A DNA stretch of 24,393 nucleotides from Bacteroidota bacterium. Its GTDB lineage: Bacteria; Bacteroidota; Bacteroidia; Chitinophagales; Chitinophagaceae. The stretch lies in assembly GCA_023391895.1 (NCBI GenBank), contig JAEWAC010000406.1, forward strand, positions 1 through 24,393, written 5' to 3'. Made by a program: the position numbers and the translations under genes. The notes beneath the pieces are model-generated. The model was not told the origin of the DNA and did no database searches. It saw only the letters and a list, made by a program, of their open reading frames with translations. This document shows, piece by piece, positions 7,101 to 14,136 of this stretch (its first letter is position 1; each line of letters starts with the position of its first letter).

Positions 7101-8021
7101 TTATTTTTTTGTTTTCCAGCTTAATAACAATATGCCCGCTAATACAAGTCCGGTACCCATCAATTGTGCTGCAAAAATGGGCTCCCCTAAAACATAGTGC
7201 GCCTGTAGTATGGTGGATACCGGCCCAAGGCTGGAAATGATCGCCACATTGTTGGTGCCAATGCGGCGCAGCGCATACGAAAGCAGAAAGGATGGTACCA
7301 CCGTGGCCATCACCGCCAACGCCACCCCGTAGCCCCATAAAGAAAAGCCTTGCTGCAGGGCGGCAAAGCTGCCATTGACCAGGAAGTGCAAAAAAATGCC
7401 GGCCGTAGCAGACAGCATGGCATAGGCCGTAAATTTTGTAGCACCTACCTTCGGAATGATCTGTCCGCTACCGGATATGTAAATGGAATAAGTAACGGCA
7501 CACAAAAAAACCAAAAAACTGCCCCATAAAAATTGGGCATTGGCCTCTTGCAGCTGCAGTTCGCCAAAATAAGCCAGTAGAATACCGGCATAGGTAAGCA
7601 GCAGGGCCACTTGCTGGTTGCGATACAGCTTTTGCTTAAACACATAGGCATTGATCAGGACCGAAAAAGTAGGGTAGAGGAAAAGGATCAGCCGTTCCAG
7701 TCCGGCCGAAATGTACTGTAGTCCCAAAAAGTCAAACAGGCTGCTGAGGTAATAGCCAAATAAACCCAGTACAATGGTAATGATCCATTGCCGGCGGGTC
7801 ATGGGTGTATTGGTGGATTTGCTGCTGACCACATAGGCTGCCACTACATAAAACGGCAGGGAAAATACCATCCGCAGGGTCAGCAGGGTCAGCGCATCAA
7901 TTGGGGTATTGGCAAAGGCGGTTTTTACAATAATGGCCTTGGTGGAAAACAGCAGGGCTCCCGCCAGGGCAATGGCAAATCCAATAAAGTCGGCAGTTGG
8001 TTGGTGTTCCGTTTTTTTCAT
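7101..8021 (-). CDS. DMT-superfamily (EamA) inner-membrane transporter
   Basis: Protein of 306 residues with about ten hydrophobic segments in two similar halves of five, the usual layout of the drug/metabolite transporter superfamily with two EamA domains. The first half starts at FIGFAIALAGALLFSTKAII. The second half ends in the typical PVSTILQAHYVLGEPIFAAQ followed by a last helix and a lysine-rich tail, as in many EamA carriers. The substrate cannot be told from sequence; relatives export amino acids or metabolites. The gene lies downstream of dapD on the same strand, but the hairpin terminator between them argues against a simple operon. Its own -7 box is not evident. Confidence 0.88.
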   Translation of the reverse strand: MKKTEHQPTADFIGFAIALAGALLFSTKAIIVKTAFANTPIDALTLLTLRMVFSLPFYVVAAYVVSSKSTNTPMTRRQWIITIVLGLFGYYLSSLFDFLGLQYISAGLERLILFLYPTFSVLINAYVFKQKLYRNQQVALLLTYAGILLAYFGELQLQEANAQFLWGSFLVFLCAVTYSIYISGSGQIIPKVGATKFTAYAMLSATAGIFLHFLVNGSFAALQQGFSLWGYGVALAVMATVVPSFLLSYALRRIGTNNVAIISSLGPVSTILQAHYVLGEPIFAAQLMGTGLVLAGILLLSWKTKK

Positions 8022-8027
8022 CTAACT

Positions 8028-8050
8028 AAAAAAGCCTCCGGTGGGGAGGC
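8028..8050 (-). terminator. Intrinsic terminator of dapD
   Basis: A 6-bp GC stem, GCCTCC (8034-8039) with GGAGGC (8045-8050), followed on the minus strand by six T (8033-8028). It lies 7 bp after the dapD stop and only 6 bp before the transporter ATG. Confidence 0.78.
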
Positions 8051-8056
8051 CTTTGT

Positions 8057-8869
8057 TTATATCGCTACGTTAAAGTCTCTTAAAGCGTCGTTCAAACTTG
8101 TTTTCAGATCCGTGCTTTCTTTTCTTTTACCAATAATCAGGGCACAGCTCACGCCATACGAACCCGCGGCAAAAGACTTGTTGTAGGTGCCGGGTATGAC
8201 CACGCTGCGGCTGGGTACCACGCCTTTCATTTCTACCGGCTCGCTGCCGCTTACGTCAATGATCTTGGTAGATTGGGTCAGCACCACGTTGGCGCCCAGT
8301 ACGGCTTCTTTTTCCACCCGAACGCCTTCCACTACAATGCACCTCGACCCGATAAAACAACCATCTTCAATAATAACCGGGCTGGCCTGCAGAGGCTCCA
8401 GTACACCGCCTATACCTACACCGCCACTCAGGTGCACGCCTTTACCTATCTGGGCACAGCTGCCTACGGTAGCCCAGGTATCCACCATGGTGCCTTCGTC
8501 TACATAAGCACCAATGTTTACATAAGAGGGCATCAGCACCACGTTTTTAGCCAGGTAAGCGCCATAGCGGGCTACTGCATGCGGTACGGCACGTACGCCC
8601 AGTTCCTTATAATTCTTTTTCAGCAGCATCTTGTCATAAAACTCAAAAGGTGCCACATCCCAGGTTTGCATGGGCTGTATGGAAAAATACAGTAAGATGG
8701 CCTGCTTTACCCATTCGTTTACCTGCCAGCCATCGGCCGTGGGCTCCGCTACCCGCAGTTGGCCTTTATCTACCTGGTCAATAACTGTTCTGATGTCGTT
8801 TTGAAAGGCCTGGTACGTCAATTTGCTTCTATCTTGCCATGCCTGTTCAATTGATTCCCTCAATTTCAT
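8057..8869 (-). CDS. dapD: 2,3,4,5-tetrahydropyridine-2,6-dicarboxylate N-succinyltransferase
   Basis: DapD succinylates tetrahydrodipicolinate with succinyl-CoA in the succinylase branch of lysine and diaminopimelate synthesis, feeding peptidoglycan. The protein is 270 residues, close to the usual ~275. An N-terminal helical domain (about 1-95) precedes a left-handed beta-helix built of hexapeptide repeats (about 105-230). The strongly conserved stretch YVDEGTMVDTWATVGSCAQI is at 122-141, followed by the GGVGIGGVLEP loop. The ATG at 8869 is preceded by a compact divergent promoter shared with the glycosyltransferase gene. Family assignment is secure. Confidence 0.97.
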   Translation of the reverse strand: MKLRESIEQAWQDRSKLTYQAFQNDIRTVIDQVDKGQLRVAEPTADGWQVNEWVKQAILLYFSIQPMQTWDVAPFEFYDKMLLKKNYKELGVRAVPHAVARYGAYLAKNVVLMPSYVNIGAYVDEGTMVDTWATVGSCAQIGKGVHLSGGVGIGGVLEPLQASPVIIEDGCFIGSRCIVVEGVRVEKEAVLGANVVLTQSTKIIDVSGSEPVEMKGVVPSRSVVIPGTYNKSFAAGSYGVSCALIIGKRKESTDLKTSLNDALRDFNVAI

Positions 8870-8880
8870 TGTGATAAAAT

Positions 8881-8896
8881 TATTTTTGCAAACTTA
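8881..8896. promoter_or_regulatory. Back-to-back -7 boxes of divergent dapD and GT9 genes
   Basis: The 16-bp string TATTTTTGCAAACTTA holds a perfect TAnnTTTG on the plus strand (8881-8888, TATTTTTG). It also holds a perfect one on the minus strand (8896-8889, TAAGTTTG), touching it. Start codons follow 17 bp (GT9 gene, 8906) and 19 bp (dapD, 8869) away. A GGAG ribosome binding site for the GT9 gene is at 8898-8901. No clear -33 TTTG is seen for either. Confidence 0.65.
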
Positions 8897-8905
8897 GGAG
8901 TTACC

Positions 8906-9889
8906 ATGAAAATATTAGTTCGGTTACCCAACTGGTTGGGCGATATGGTGATGGCGGTTGGTTTTATGAACCAGTTGCAGCAGGTTTACCCCGAGGCAAA
9001 GATCAGCGTGATTGCCAAAAAGGGCATTCATGAGCTGCTGCCGTTCTTTCCACCATTGCACCAGCAATATGTTTTTAATAAAGAAGATTACAAAGGGGTG
9101 CGGGGCGCCTGGCGGTTTGGAAAAGAAATACGGAAGCAGGAAAAATACGACCTGTTTTTTTGCCTGCCCGACTCCCTGTCTTCTGCGGCCATGGCAAGAG
9201 CTACCAGGGCCAAAAAACGGATCGGGTTTAAAAAAGAAGCCCGCCATCTTTTATTAACCCATGCTTATACCAAACCGGAAGGTCTGCACCGGGCAGAAGA
9301 GTATACCGCCTTACTGGAAATGTTTACCGGCCAAACATTAAAAAAGCCATCCGTGGTGCTGCAGCACGCTATTCCCAAGCAGAATCATGTGGTGGTCAAT
9401 ATCAATTCTGAAGCGGCTTCCCGGAGGCTGACGATTGGCAAGGCCATTGACCTGATCAATACATTGCGCAGCGCCATACCTGACAAGATTGTATTGATTG
9501 GTGCACCCAAGGAAAAGCCCTATATTGACCAGGTATATGCTAAGCTGGCGTATATCGACGGTATAGAAAATAAGGCCGGTAGAACCACTTTGCCCGAACT
9601 GACAGCCCTGCTGGCTTCTGCCCAGCTGCTGCTCACCACCGACTCGGGCCCGGCCCACCTGGCCAATGCTTTAAAAACCCATACGGTAGTTTTGTTTGGC
9701 GCCGGTAATGAAGCCAATACCGCTCCTTACAATAGGGACTATCGCACCGTTATTCGTTTGGGTCAGTTGTCATGCGAGCCCTGCCTCAAAAATGTTTGCG
9801 TACGGTACGATATTCCGCAATGCCTGGAGCGGCTCAGTGCTTCCATGATTATCAGCCATGCCATTGCCCATTTAAAACAAACTTCATGA
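8906..9889 (+). CDS. Glycosyltransferase family 9 (LPS heptosyltransferase-like)
   Basis: Protein of 327 residues resembling ADP-heptose:LPS heptosyltransferases (WaaF/RfaF type), cytoplasmic-face enzymes that transfer a sugar to the lipopolysaccharide core. The N-terminus MKILVRLPNWLGDMVMAVGF carries the family's acceptor-side motif. The C-terminal nucleotide-sugar domain carries TTDSGPAHLANAL (Asp246) and then VVLFGAGNE. A CEPCLKNVC cluster follows, typical of the family near the C-terminus. The start at 8906 is supported by GGAG 4 bp upstream. The stop overlaps the next ATG (ATGA), so it is translationally coupled to the tRNA-modification gene. Donor sugar is not determinable; full heptosyltransferase activity is not assured. 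Confidence 0.88.
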   Translation: MKILVRLPNWLGDMVMAVGFMNQLQQVYPEAKISVIAKKGIHELLPFFPPLHQQYVFNKEDYKGVRGAWRFGKEIRKQEKYDLFFCLPDSLSSAAMARATRAKKRIGFKKEARHLLLTHAYTKPEGLHRAEEYTALLEMFTGQTLKKPSVVLQHAIPKQNHVVVNINSEAASRRLTIGKAIDLINTLRSAIPDKIVLIGAPKEKPYIDQVYAKLAYIDGIENKAGRTTLPELTALLASAQLLLTTDSGPAHLANALKTHTVVLFGAGNEANTAPYNRDYRTVIRLGQLSCEPCLKNVCVRYDIPQCLERLSASMIISHAIAHLKQTS

Positions 9890-10461
9890 ACCTTTTTTTT
9901 GAACAGGAAATAGAAAACGCCCTCGGGGCATTGCGCCAGGGTAAAACCATATTGTATCCCACCGATACCATCTGGGGCCTGGGCTGCGATGCTACTGATG
10001 CACCAGCGGTGCAAAAACTTTACGAAATCAAGCAGCGGCCCGATTCCAAAAGCATGATCATTTTAGTAGCAGAGGAACGAGAGATTTTGCAATACGTGGC
10101 GGCACCGGATTTGGCAGTCTTTGATTTTATACAGGAGCAAACGCGTCCTACCACCATTATTTTTGAAAATGCCATAGGGCTGCCTGCCAACCTGGTTGCC
10201 GCCGATGGTTCGGTGGCCATCCGCATTGTGCAGGATGCCTTTTGCCGCCACCTGATCAAACGCCTGAGAAAGCCGCTGGTATCCACATCGGCCAACATCA
10301 GCGGCCAGCCAGCATCTCAGTCCTTCAGCCAGATACCAGATGCCGTCAAACAGCAGGTAGATTATGTGGTACAATGGCGGCAGGACGATACCACGCCGGC
10401 CCAGCCTTCCCAGATCATCAAGTGGAACAACAATAGCGAGCCCACCATTATCCGGAAGTAA
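9886..10461 (+). CDS. tsaC: Threonylcarbamoyl-AMP synthase (YrdC/Sua5 family)
   Basis: Makes threonylcarbamoyl-AMP from threonine, bicarbonate and ATP, the first step of t6A37 formation on ANN-decoding tRNAs. The start is taken at ATG 9886, which overlaps the preceding stop by four bases; upstream in-frame codons belong to another frame of the glycosyltransferase gene. The resulting 191-residue protein matches single-domain YrdC/TsaC length. Visible family motifs are the KxT-type active-site stretch GKTILYPTDTIWGLGC (19-34), KQRPDSKSMIIL, TRPTTIIF, and STSANISGQ (133-141). It lacks the C-terminal Sua5 domain. A symbol such as ywlC would fit equally. Confidence 0.92.
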   Translation: MNLFFEQEIENALGALRQGKTILYPTDTIWGLGCDATDAPAVQKLYEIKQRPDSKSMIILVAEEREILQYVAAPDLAVFDFIQEQTRPTTIIFENAIGLPANLVAADGSVAIRIVQDAFCRHLIKRLRKPLVSTSANISGQPASQSFSQIPDAVKQQVDYVVQWRQDDTTPAQPSQIIKWNNNSEPTIIRK

Positions 10462-10598
10462 CCATGGAAAAAATTATTTCATTATTCATTAAAAGAACAC
10501 GTAACAAAATCGTTTAACCTGTATAACACACCCCATCGTATCTGTTGGATGAGTCGGGTACAAATCCTGATAATCTTCAAAATCCTATAATCTGCGGT

Positions 10599-10606
10599 TA
10601 TCTTTG
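10599..10606 (+). promoter_or_regulatory. -7 box immediately before the nucleotidyltransferase gene
   Basis: TATCTTTG is an exact TAnnTTTG match whose last base lies only 5 bp before the ATG at 10612. Initiation at the usual distance would make a leaderless or nearly leaderless mRNA. No clear -33 TTTG is seen. Confidence 0.55.
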
Positions 10607-10611
10607 CCCCG

Positions 10612-12033
10612 ATGTACATCAACCTTAGCCATAAAGAACAGGACGTATTGCACAAGATAGCAGCGGCTGCCGAGGCCCTGAACACGCCCTGCTATTTGAT
10701 TGGTGGTTTTGTGCGGGACAAGATCATGCACCGGGCTACCAAAGATGCCGATATTGTATGCGTAGGCGATGGGTTGGCCCTGGCCAAAAAGGCTTCCGAA
10801 CTGTTTAAGCCGCTGCCCAAGGTGAGTTATTTTAAAACCTATGGTACGGCCCACTTCCGCTTGCACGATGGCTTTGATATAGAATTTGTAGGAGCCCGCA
10901 AAGAAAGCTACAGCCATCACTCCCGCAACCCCGAAGTAGCACCGGGTACTATTGTAGATGACCAGAACCGGCGCGACTTTACAATCAATGCACTGGCTGT
11001 TAGTTTAAATAAAGACAACTTTGGTGAACTGGTAGACCCTTTCAACGGGCTGGAAGACATCAAAAACAAAATCATTAAAACCCCATCAGAACCCAACCGT
11101 ACGTTTAGCGATGATCCGCTGCGCATGATGCGGGCCATTCGCTTTGCCTCGCAGCTGCATTTTACCATCGAGCCGGTTACCCTGGCTGCTATTAAGGAAA
11201 ATGCCACCCGTATCAAAATAATTTCGCAGGAACGCATTACCGATGAGCTGAACAAGATCATTTTAAGCAAAAAACCATCCATAGGTTTTAAGCTGTTGTT
11301 CGAAACCGGACTGCTACACTTTATCTTCCCGCAAATGGTAGACCTGGCGGGGGCTGAGTTTGTGGATGGCATGGGACATAAAGACAATTTTTATCACACC
11401 CTGCAGGTGCTGGATAATGTGGCGGAGCGGTCAAACAACTTATGGCTGCGGTGGGCCGCTATTCTGCACGACATTGCCAAGCCGGCCACCAAAAAGTTTG
11501 AAGAAGGACAGGGATGGACCTTTCATGGCCACGAAGTAGTGGGCGGCCGCATGGTACCCAAGATTTTCAACAAGCTGAAGCTGCCGCTGGGCGAAAACAT
11601 GAAGTATGTTAAAAAGCTGGTGGAGCTGCATTTGCGGCCTATAGGCTTGTCGCGGGAAGATATTACCGATTCGGCCATGCGCCGGCTCCTCTTTGATGCC
11701 GGTGAGGATTTTGATGACCTGATGATCCTTTGCGAGTCGGACATTACCTCCAAAAACAAGTTTAAAGTAAAACGCTACCTAGAGAATTTTGAAATTGTAA
11801 AGCAACGCTGCCACGAGGTGGAAGAAAAAGACCGCGTCCGCAACTGGCAGCCACCCATAACCGGCGAAATGATCATGGAAGCTTTTGCCATCGGGCCTTC
11901 GCGGCCGGTGGGCATTATTAAAGATGCCATTAAAGAAGCCATCCTGGATGGTGAAATTCCCAATAGTTACGAGGCTGCTTACGAGTACATGTTACAAAAA
12001 GGTAAAGAATGTGGTCTAACGCCCGTAACCTAA
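10612..12033 (+). CDS. cca: CCA tRNA nucleotidyltransferase / poly(A) polymerase family with HD domain
   Basis: Protein of 473 residues of the class II nucleotidyltransferase family, which adds or repairs tRNA 3' CCA or adds poly(A). The N-terminal palm has LIGGFVRD (GG at 31-32, Arg35-Asp36) and the metal-binding pair Asp45/Asp47 in KDADIVC. RRDFTINALA and DDPLRMMRAIRFASQL are the nucleotide-binding motifs. A middle HD domain has His286-Asp287 in AAILHDIAKP, with HGHEVVGG further on. The C-terminal tail is helical. The tRNA-Leu in this window lacks an encoded CCA, so such an activity is needed. I favour CCA addition over poly(A) polymerase, but the family overlap prevents certainty. The start is fixed by the need for the residues before GGFVRD. 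Confidence 0.9.
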   Translation: MYINLSHKEQDVLHKIAAAAEALNTPCYLIGGFVRDKIMHRATKDADIVCVGDGLALAKKASELFKPLPKVSYFKTYGTAHFRLHDGFDIEFVGARKESYSHHSRNPEVAPGTIVDDQNRRDFTINALAVSLNKDNFGELVDPFNGLEDIKNKIIKTPSEPNRTFSDDPLRMMRAIRFASQLHFTIEPVTLAAIKENATRIKIISQERITDELNKIILSKKPSIGFKLLFETGLLHFIFPQMVDLAGAEFVDGMGHKDNFYHTLQVLDNVAERSNNLWLRWAAILHDIAKPATKKFEEGQGWTFHGHEVVGGRMVPKIFNKLKLPLGENMKYVKKLVELHLRPIGLSREDITDSAMRRLLFDAGEDFDDLMILCESDITSKNKFKVKRYLENFEIVKQRCHEVEEKDRVRNWQPPITGEMIMEAFAIGPSRPVGIIKDAIKEAILDGEIPNSYEAAYEYMLQKGKECGLTPVT

Positions 12034-12045
12034 GCCGCTTTTAAT

Positions 12046-12053
12046 TATTTTTG
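12046..12053 (+). promoter_or_regulatory. -7 box upstream of the pRiA4b ORF-3-like gene
   Basis: TATTTTTG, an exact TAnnTTTG, 26 bp before the ATG at 12080 and 12 bp after the previous stop. It suggests the gene has its own promoter although it follows closely on the nucleotidyltransferase gene. Confidence 0.55.
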
Positions 12054-12079
12054 AGTTTATTCATTTCGAAAACCAGCAC

Positions 12080-12649
12080 ATGGCCATACTGAAATTCAGA
12101 GTTTATTTTGAAGAAGATGACAGCGTGTACCGCGATATTGCCATACGCCATACCCAGTCTTTTTTCAACCTGCACGAAGCCATTTTAAAAGCTTTTGAGT
12201 TTGATAACAAGCACGGCGCTACTTTTTATAGAAGCAATGACAACTGGCAGCGGGGCCGCGAAATTTCTTTGGAAGTGTATAGCAACCGTACCTATAAAGC
12301 GGCTCCTTTGTTGATGCAGGAAACCACCATCGGCTCCGAGATCAAAGACCCGAACCAGAAGTTTATTTACGTATATGATTTTAACAGGAGCTGGACATTT
12401 TTGGTGGAACTCATCAATGTAAGCAAGGAAGAAAATCAAAAACTCACCTACCCGGCCGTGATCCGTAAAGAAGGAATTCCGCCCAGCCAGTATGGCACCA
12501 AAAGCCTGCTGGGTGAAAAGTTTGCCGATGTAGAAGAAAAGTACGACCTGTCGCAGGGTGCGGAAGGCTTTGGTGAAGAAGGCGAGGAAGGTGAAAATTC
12601 CGGCGAAAACCTGGACGAAGGCGGCAACGAAAACAATGAAGAATATTAA
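12080..12649 (+). CDS. Plasmid pRiA4b ORF-3-like / IS1096 passenger TnpR-like family protein
   Basis: Protein of 189 residues matching the pRiA4b ORF-3-like family (PF07929), whose molecular role is not established. The folded part (about 1-150) opens FRVYFEEDDSVYRDIAIRHT and contains the characteristic TFYRSNDNWQRGREISLEVY and YDFNRSWTFLVELINV stretches. The last 35 residues form a highly acidic, Gly/Glu/Asn-rich, probably disordered tail (GEEGEEGENSGENLDEGGN). The family name comes from plasmid and transposon passengers, but here the gene sits among tRNA-maturation genes and no transposase is nearby, so I read it as a resident chromosomal gene. It has its own -7 box and a terminator. Confidence 0.85.
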   Translation: MAILKFRVYFEEDDSVYRDIAIRHTQSFFNLHEAILKAFEFDNKHGATFYRSNDNWQRGREISLEVYSNRTYKAAPLLMQETTIGSEIKDPNQKFIYVYDFNRSWTFLVELINVSKEENQKLTYPAVIRKEGIPPSQYGTKSLLGEKFADVEEKYDLSQGAEGFGEEGEEGENSGENLDEGGNENNEEY

Positions 12650-12675
12650 AATTGTTTTTCTTTAAAATAAGTTTC

Positions 12676-12706
12676 AACTCCGCCGGTTAGCGGAGTTTTG
12701 TTTTTA
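12676..12706 (+). terminator. Intrinsic terminator abutting miaA
   Basis: An 8-bp perfect stem, AACTCCGC (12676-12683) with GCGGAGTT (12690-12697), loop CGGTTA, followed by TTGTTTTT. It ends 4 bp before the miaA ATG at 12711, so the terminator occupies the place of a leader. Confidence 0.82.
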
Positions 12707-12710
12707 AAGC

Positions 12711-13619
12711 ATGGCATTCAAACAAAAAAACGTTATTATTATTGCCGGCCCTACCGCCGTGGGCAAAACTGCCGTGGCAATACAGGTGGCGCAGCACCTG
12801 GGCACCGAGATCATTTCCGCTGACAGCCGCCAGTGCTACAAGGAACTCAACATAGGTGTAGCGCGACCTTCGGCCGAAGAACTGGCTGCGGTAAGGCATT
12901 ATTTTATAGCTACGCACAGCATTCACCAGAAAGTAACGGCGGCAACCTTTGAACAATACGCGCTGGAAAAAGCAGCCGAACTTTTTCAGCAACACGACAC
13001 GGTGGTAATGGTGGGCGGCACCGGCCTGTACATCAAGGCCTTTTGCGAAAGCATGGATGTGATACCTGATGTACCGGAAGACATTCGCAATGAAATAGTT
13101 GAAAACTACTACCAATACGGCTTAAACTGGTTGCAGCAGCAGGTGCAGCAGTTGGACCCGGCTTTTTATGCCGTAGGCGAAATACAAAATCCGCACCGGC
13201 TGATGCGGGCCCTGGAGGTGTACAAAGCCACCGGCCATTCTATTCTGCACTTTCGCAAAGGCACAAAAGCCAGCCGCCCGTTCCGGGTAATTAAAATAGC
13301 GCTGGAACTGCCCAAAGATCAACTGCGCTACAGCATCAACACCCGTGTGGACCGGATGATGGAACTGCATTTGCGGGAGGAAGTACAATCACTCATTCCT
13401 TATCAACACTTAAACGCCTTGCAAACCGTAGGTTATAAAGAGTTGTTTGATTATTTCAACGGGCAGACAACGCTGACCGATGCGGTGGAAAACATCAAGA
13501 AGAACACGCGGCAGTATGCCAAGCGGCAACTCACCTGGTTTCGTAAGGATCAGGAATATACATGGTGGGAACCGGGCCAGCCCGACCGGATCATTCAGCA
13601 TATTGATTCCTTATTGTAA
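12711..13619 (+). CDS. miaA: tRNA dimethylallyltransferase
   Basis: MiaA transfers a dimethylallyl group to A37 of tRNAs reading UNN codons. The protein is 302 residues, the family length. It has a P-loop GPTAVGKT (13-20), then IISADSRQCYKELNIGVARP (conserved substrate-binding segment), the TATF-type AATFEQYA, GGTGLYIKAF, and the NPHRLMRALEVYKATG motif that contacts tRNA. The C-terminal NTRQYAKRQLTWFRKD is diagnostic of the family. There is no recognisable promoter or Shine-Dalgarno between the preceding terminator and the ATG, so expression may rely on read-through or on an upstream promoter. Confidence 0.97.
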   Translation: MAFKQKNVIIIAGPTAVGKTAVAIQVAQHLGTEIISADSRQCYKELNIGVARPSAEELAAVRHYFIATHSIHQKVTAATFEQYALEKAAELFQQHDTVVMVGGTGLYIKAFCESMDVIPDVPEDIRNEIVENYYQYGLNWLQQQVQQLDPAFYAVGEIQNPHRLMRALEVYKATGHSILHFRKGTKASRPFRVIKIALELPKDQLRYSINTRVDRMMELHLREEVQSLIPYQHLNALQTVGYKELFDYFNGQTTLTDAVENIKKNTRQYAKRQLTWFRKDQEYTWWEPGQPDRIIQHIDSLL

Positions 13620-13660
13620 ACATAGAGTGTGTGCAGCTGATACTGCTATAAAAGTTGTTC

Positions 13661-13689
13661 AAAACCCTTTATTGTCAAACATGGGTTTT
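13661..13689 (+). terminator. Probable terminator of miaA
   Basis: A 7-bp stem, AAAACCC (13661-13667) with GGGTTTT (13683-13689), and a 15-nt loop, followed by TT then A-rich sequence. Weaker than the other hairpins in the window. Confidence 0.5.
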
Positions 13690-14015
13690 TAAAAAACATT
13701 GGAGTTAATCATAAGGGTACATGGGTAAGGGGCATGTATCAAATTGCAGGATACCAGTGTCTCACCTTCCAGGTGCAGATGGCGCTTATTTCCAAAAATG
13801 TTTTTCAAAACCCCATATAGAGTTTTTGCTTTTGAGGGAGCTCTACACAGGCTGGGGATTGTTTAACAGGTGAAGGCCTGGCTTAGCGGTTGGTTGGCCC
13901 TCTGTAAGTTTTTACATTTTGTTAAAGTTGCATCAAAACACGCCTTTATGTGTAGTTTACTGCTGTTAACCCGCCTATTCTAATTTGGTTTTAATATCAA
14001 AAAACAGGCAGGGGT

Positions 14016-14023
14016 TACCTTTG
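14016..14023 (+). promoter_or_regulatory. -7 box of the TonB-dependent receptor gene
   Basis: TACCTTTG matches TAnnTTTG exactly and lies 113 bp upstream of the ATG at 14137. A TTTGG at 13984 is too far (about 28 bp) to be a standard -33 box. Confidence 0.5.
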
Positions 14024-14136
14024 CATTGTTCTTGCTACCATGGCTATAGGTTCACTCCAATGAACCAATAGCGACACCATTTGTTTCGAAATTTTCATTG
14101 AGTGCCCATCCTGCACTTTATTTAATACAAAGTCTT

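Larger units (their letters stand above)
13620..14136. other. Long intergenic region between miaA and the TonB-dependent receptor
   Basis: 517 bp without a credible gene. It holds a weak terminator near its start and a -7 box near 14016. The remaining 300 bp show no clear structure. The stretch between the -7 box and the receptor ATG leaves an untranslated leader of about 110 nt that could be regulatory, but I recognise no riboswitch. Confidence 0.4.

Noticed and set aside
9772..9885. Upstream extension of the threonylcarbamoyl-AMP synthase
   Set aside because: It overlaps the glycosyltransferase gene in another frame; the ATGA overlap at 9886 gives the family-length protein.
14098..14136. 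Upstream TTG start of the receptor
   Set aside because: It would place 13 residues before a clean signal peptide that starts at ATG 14137.
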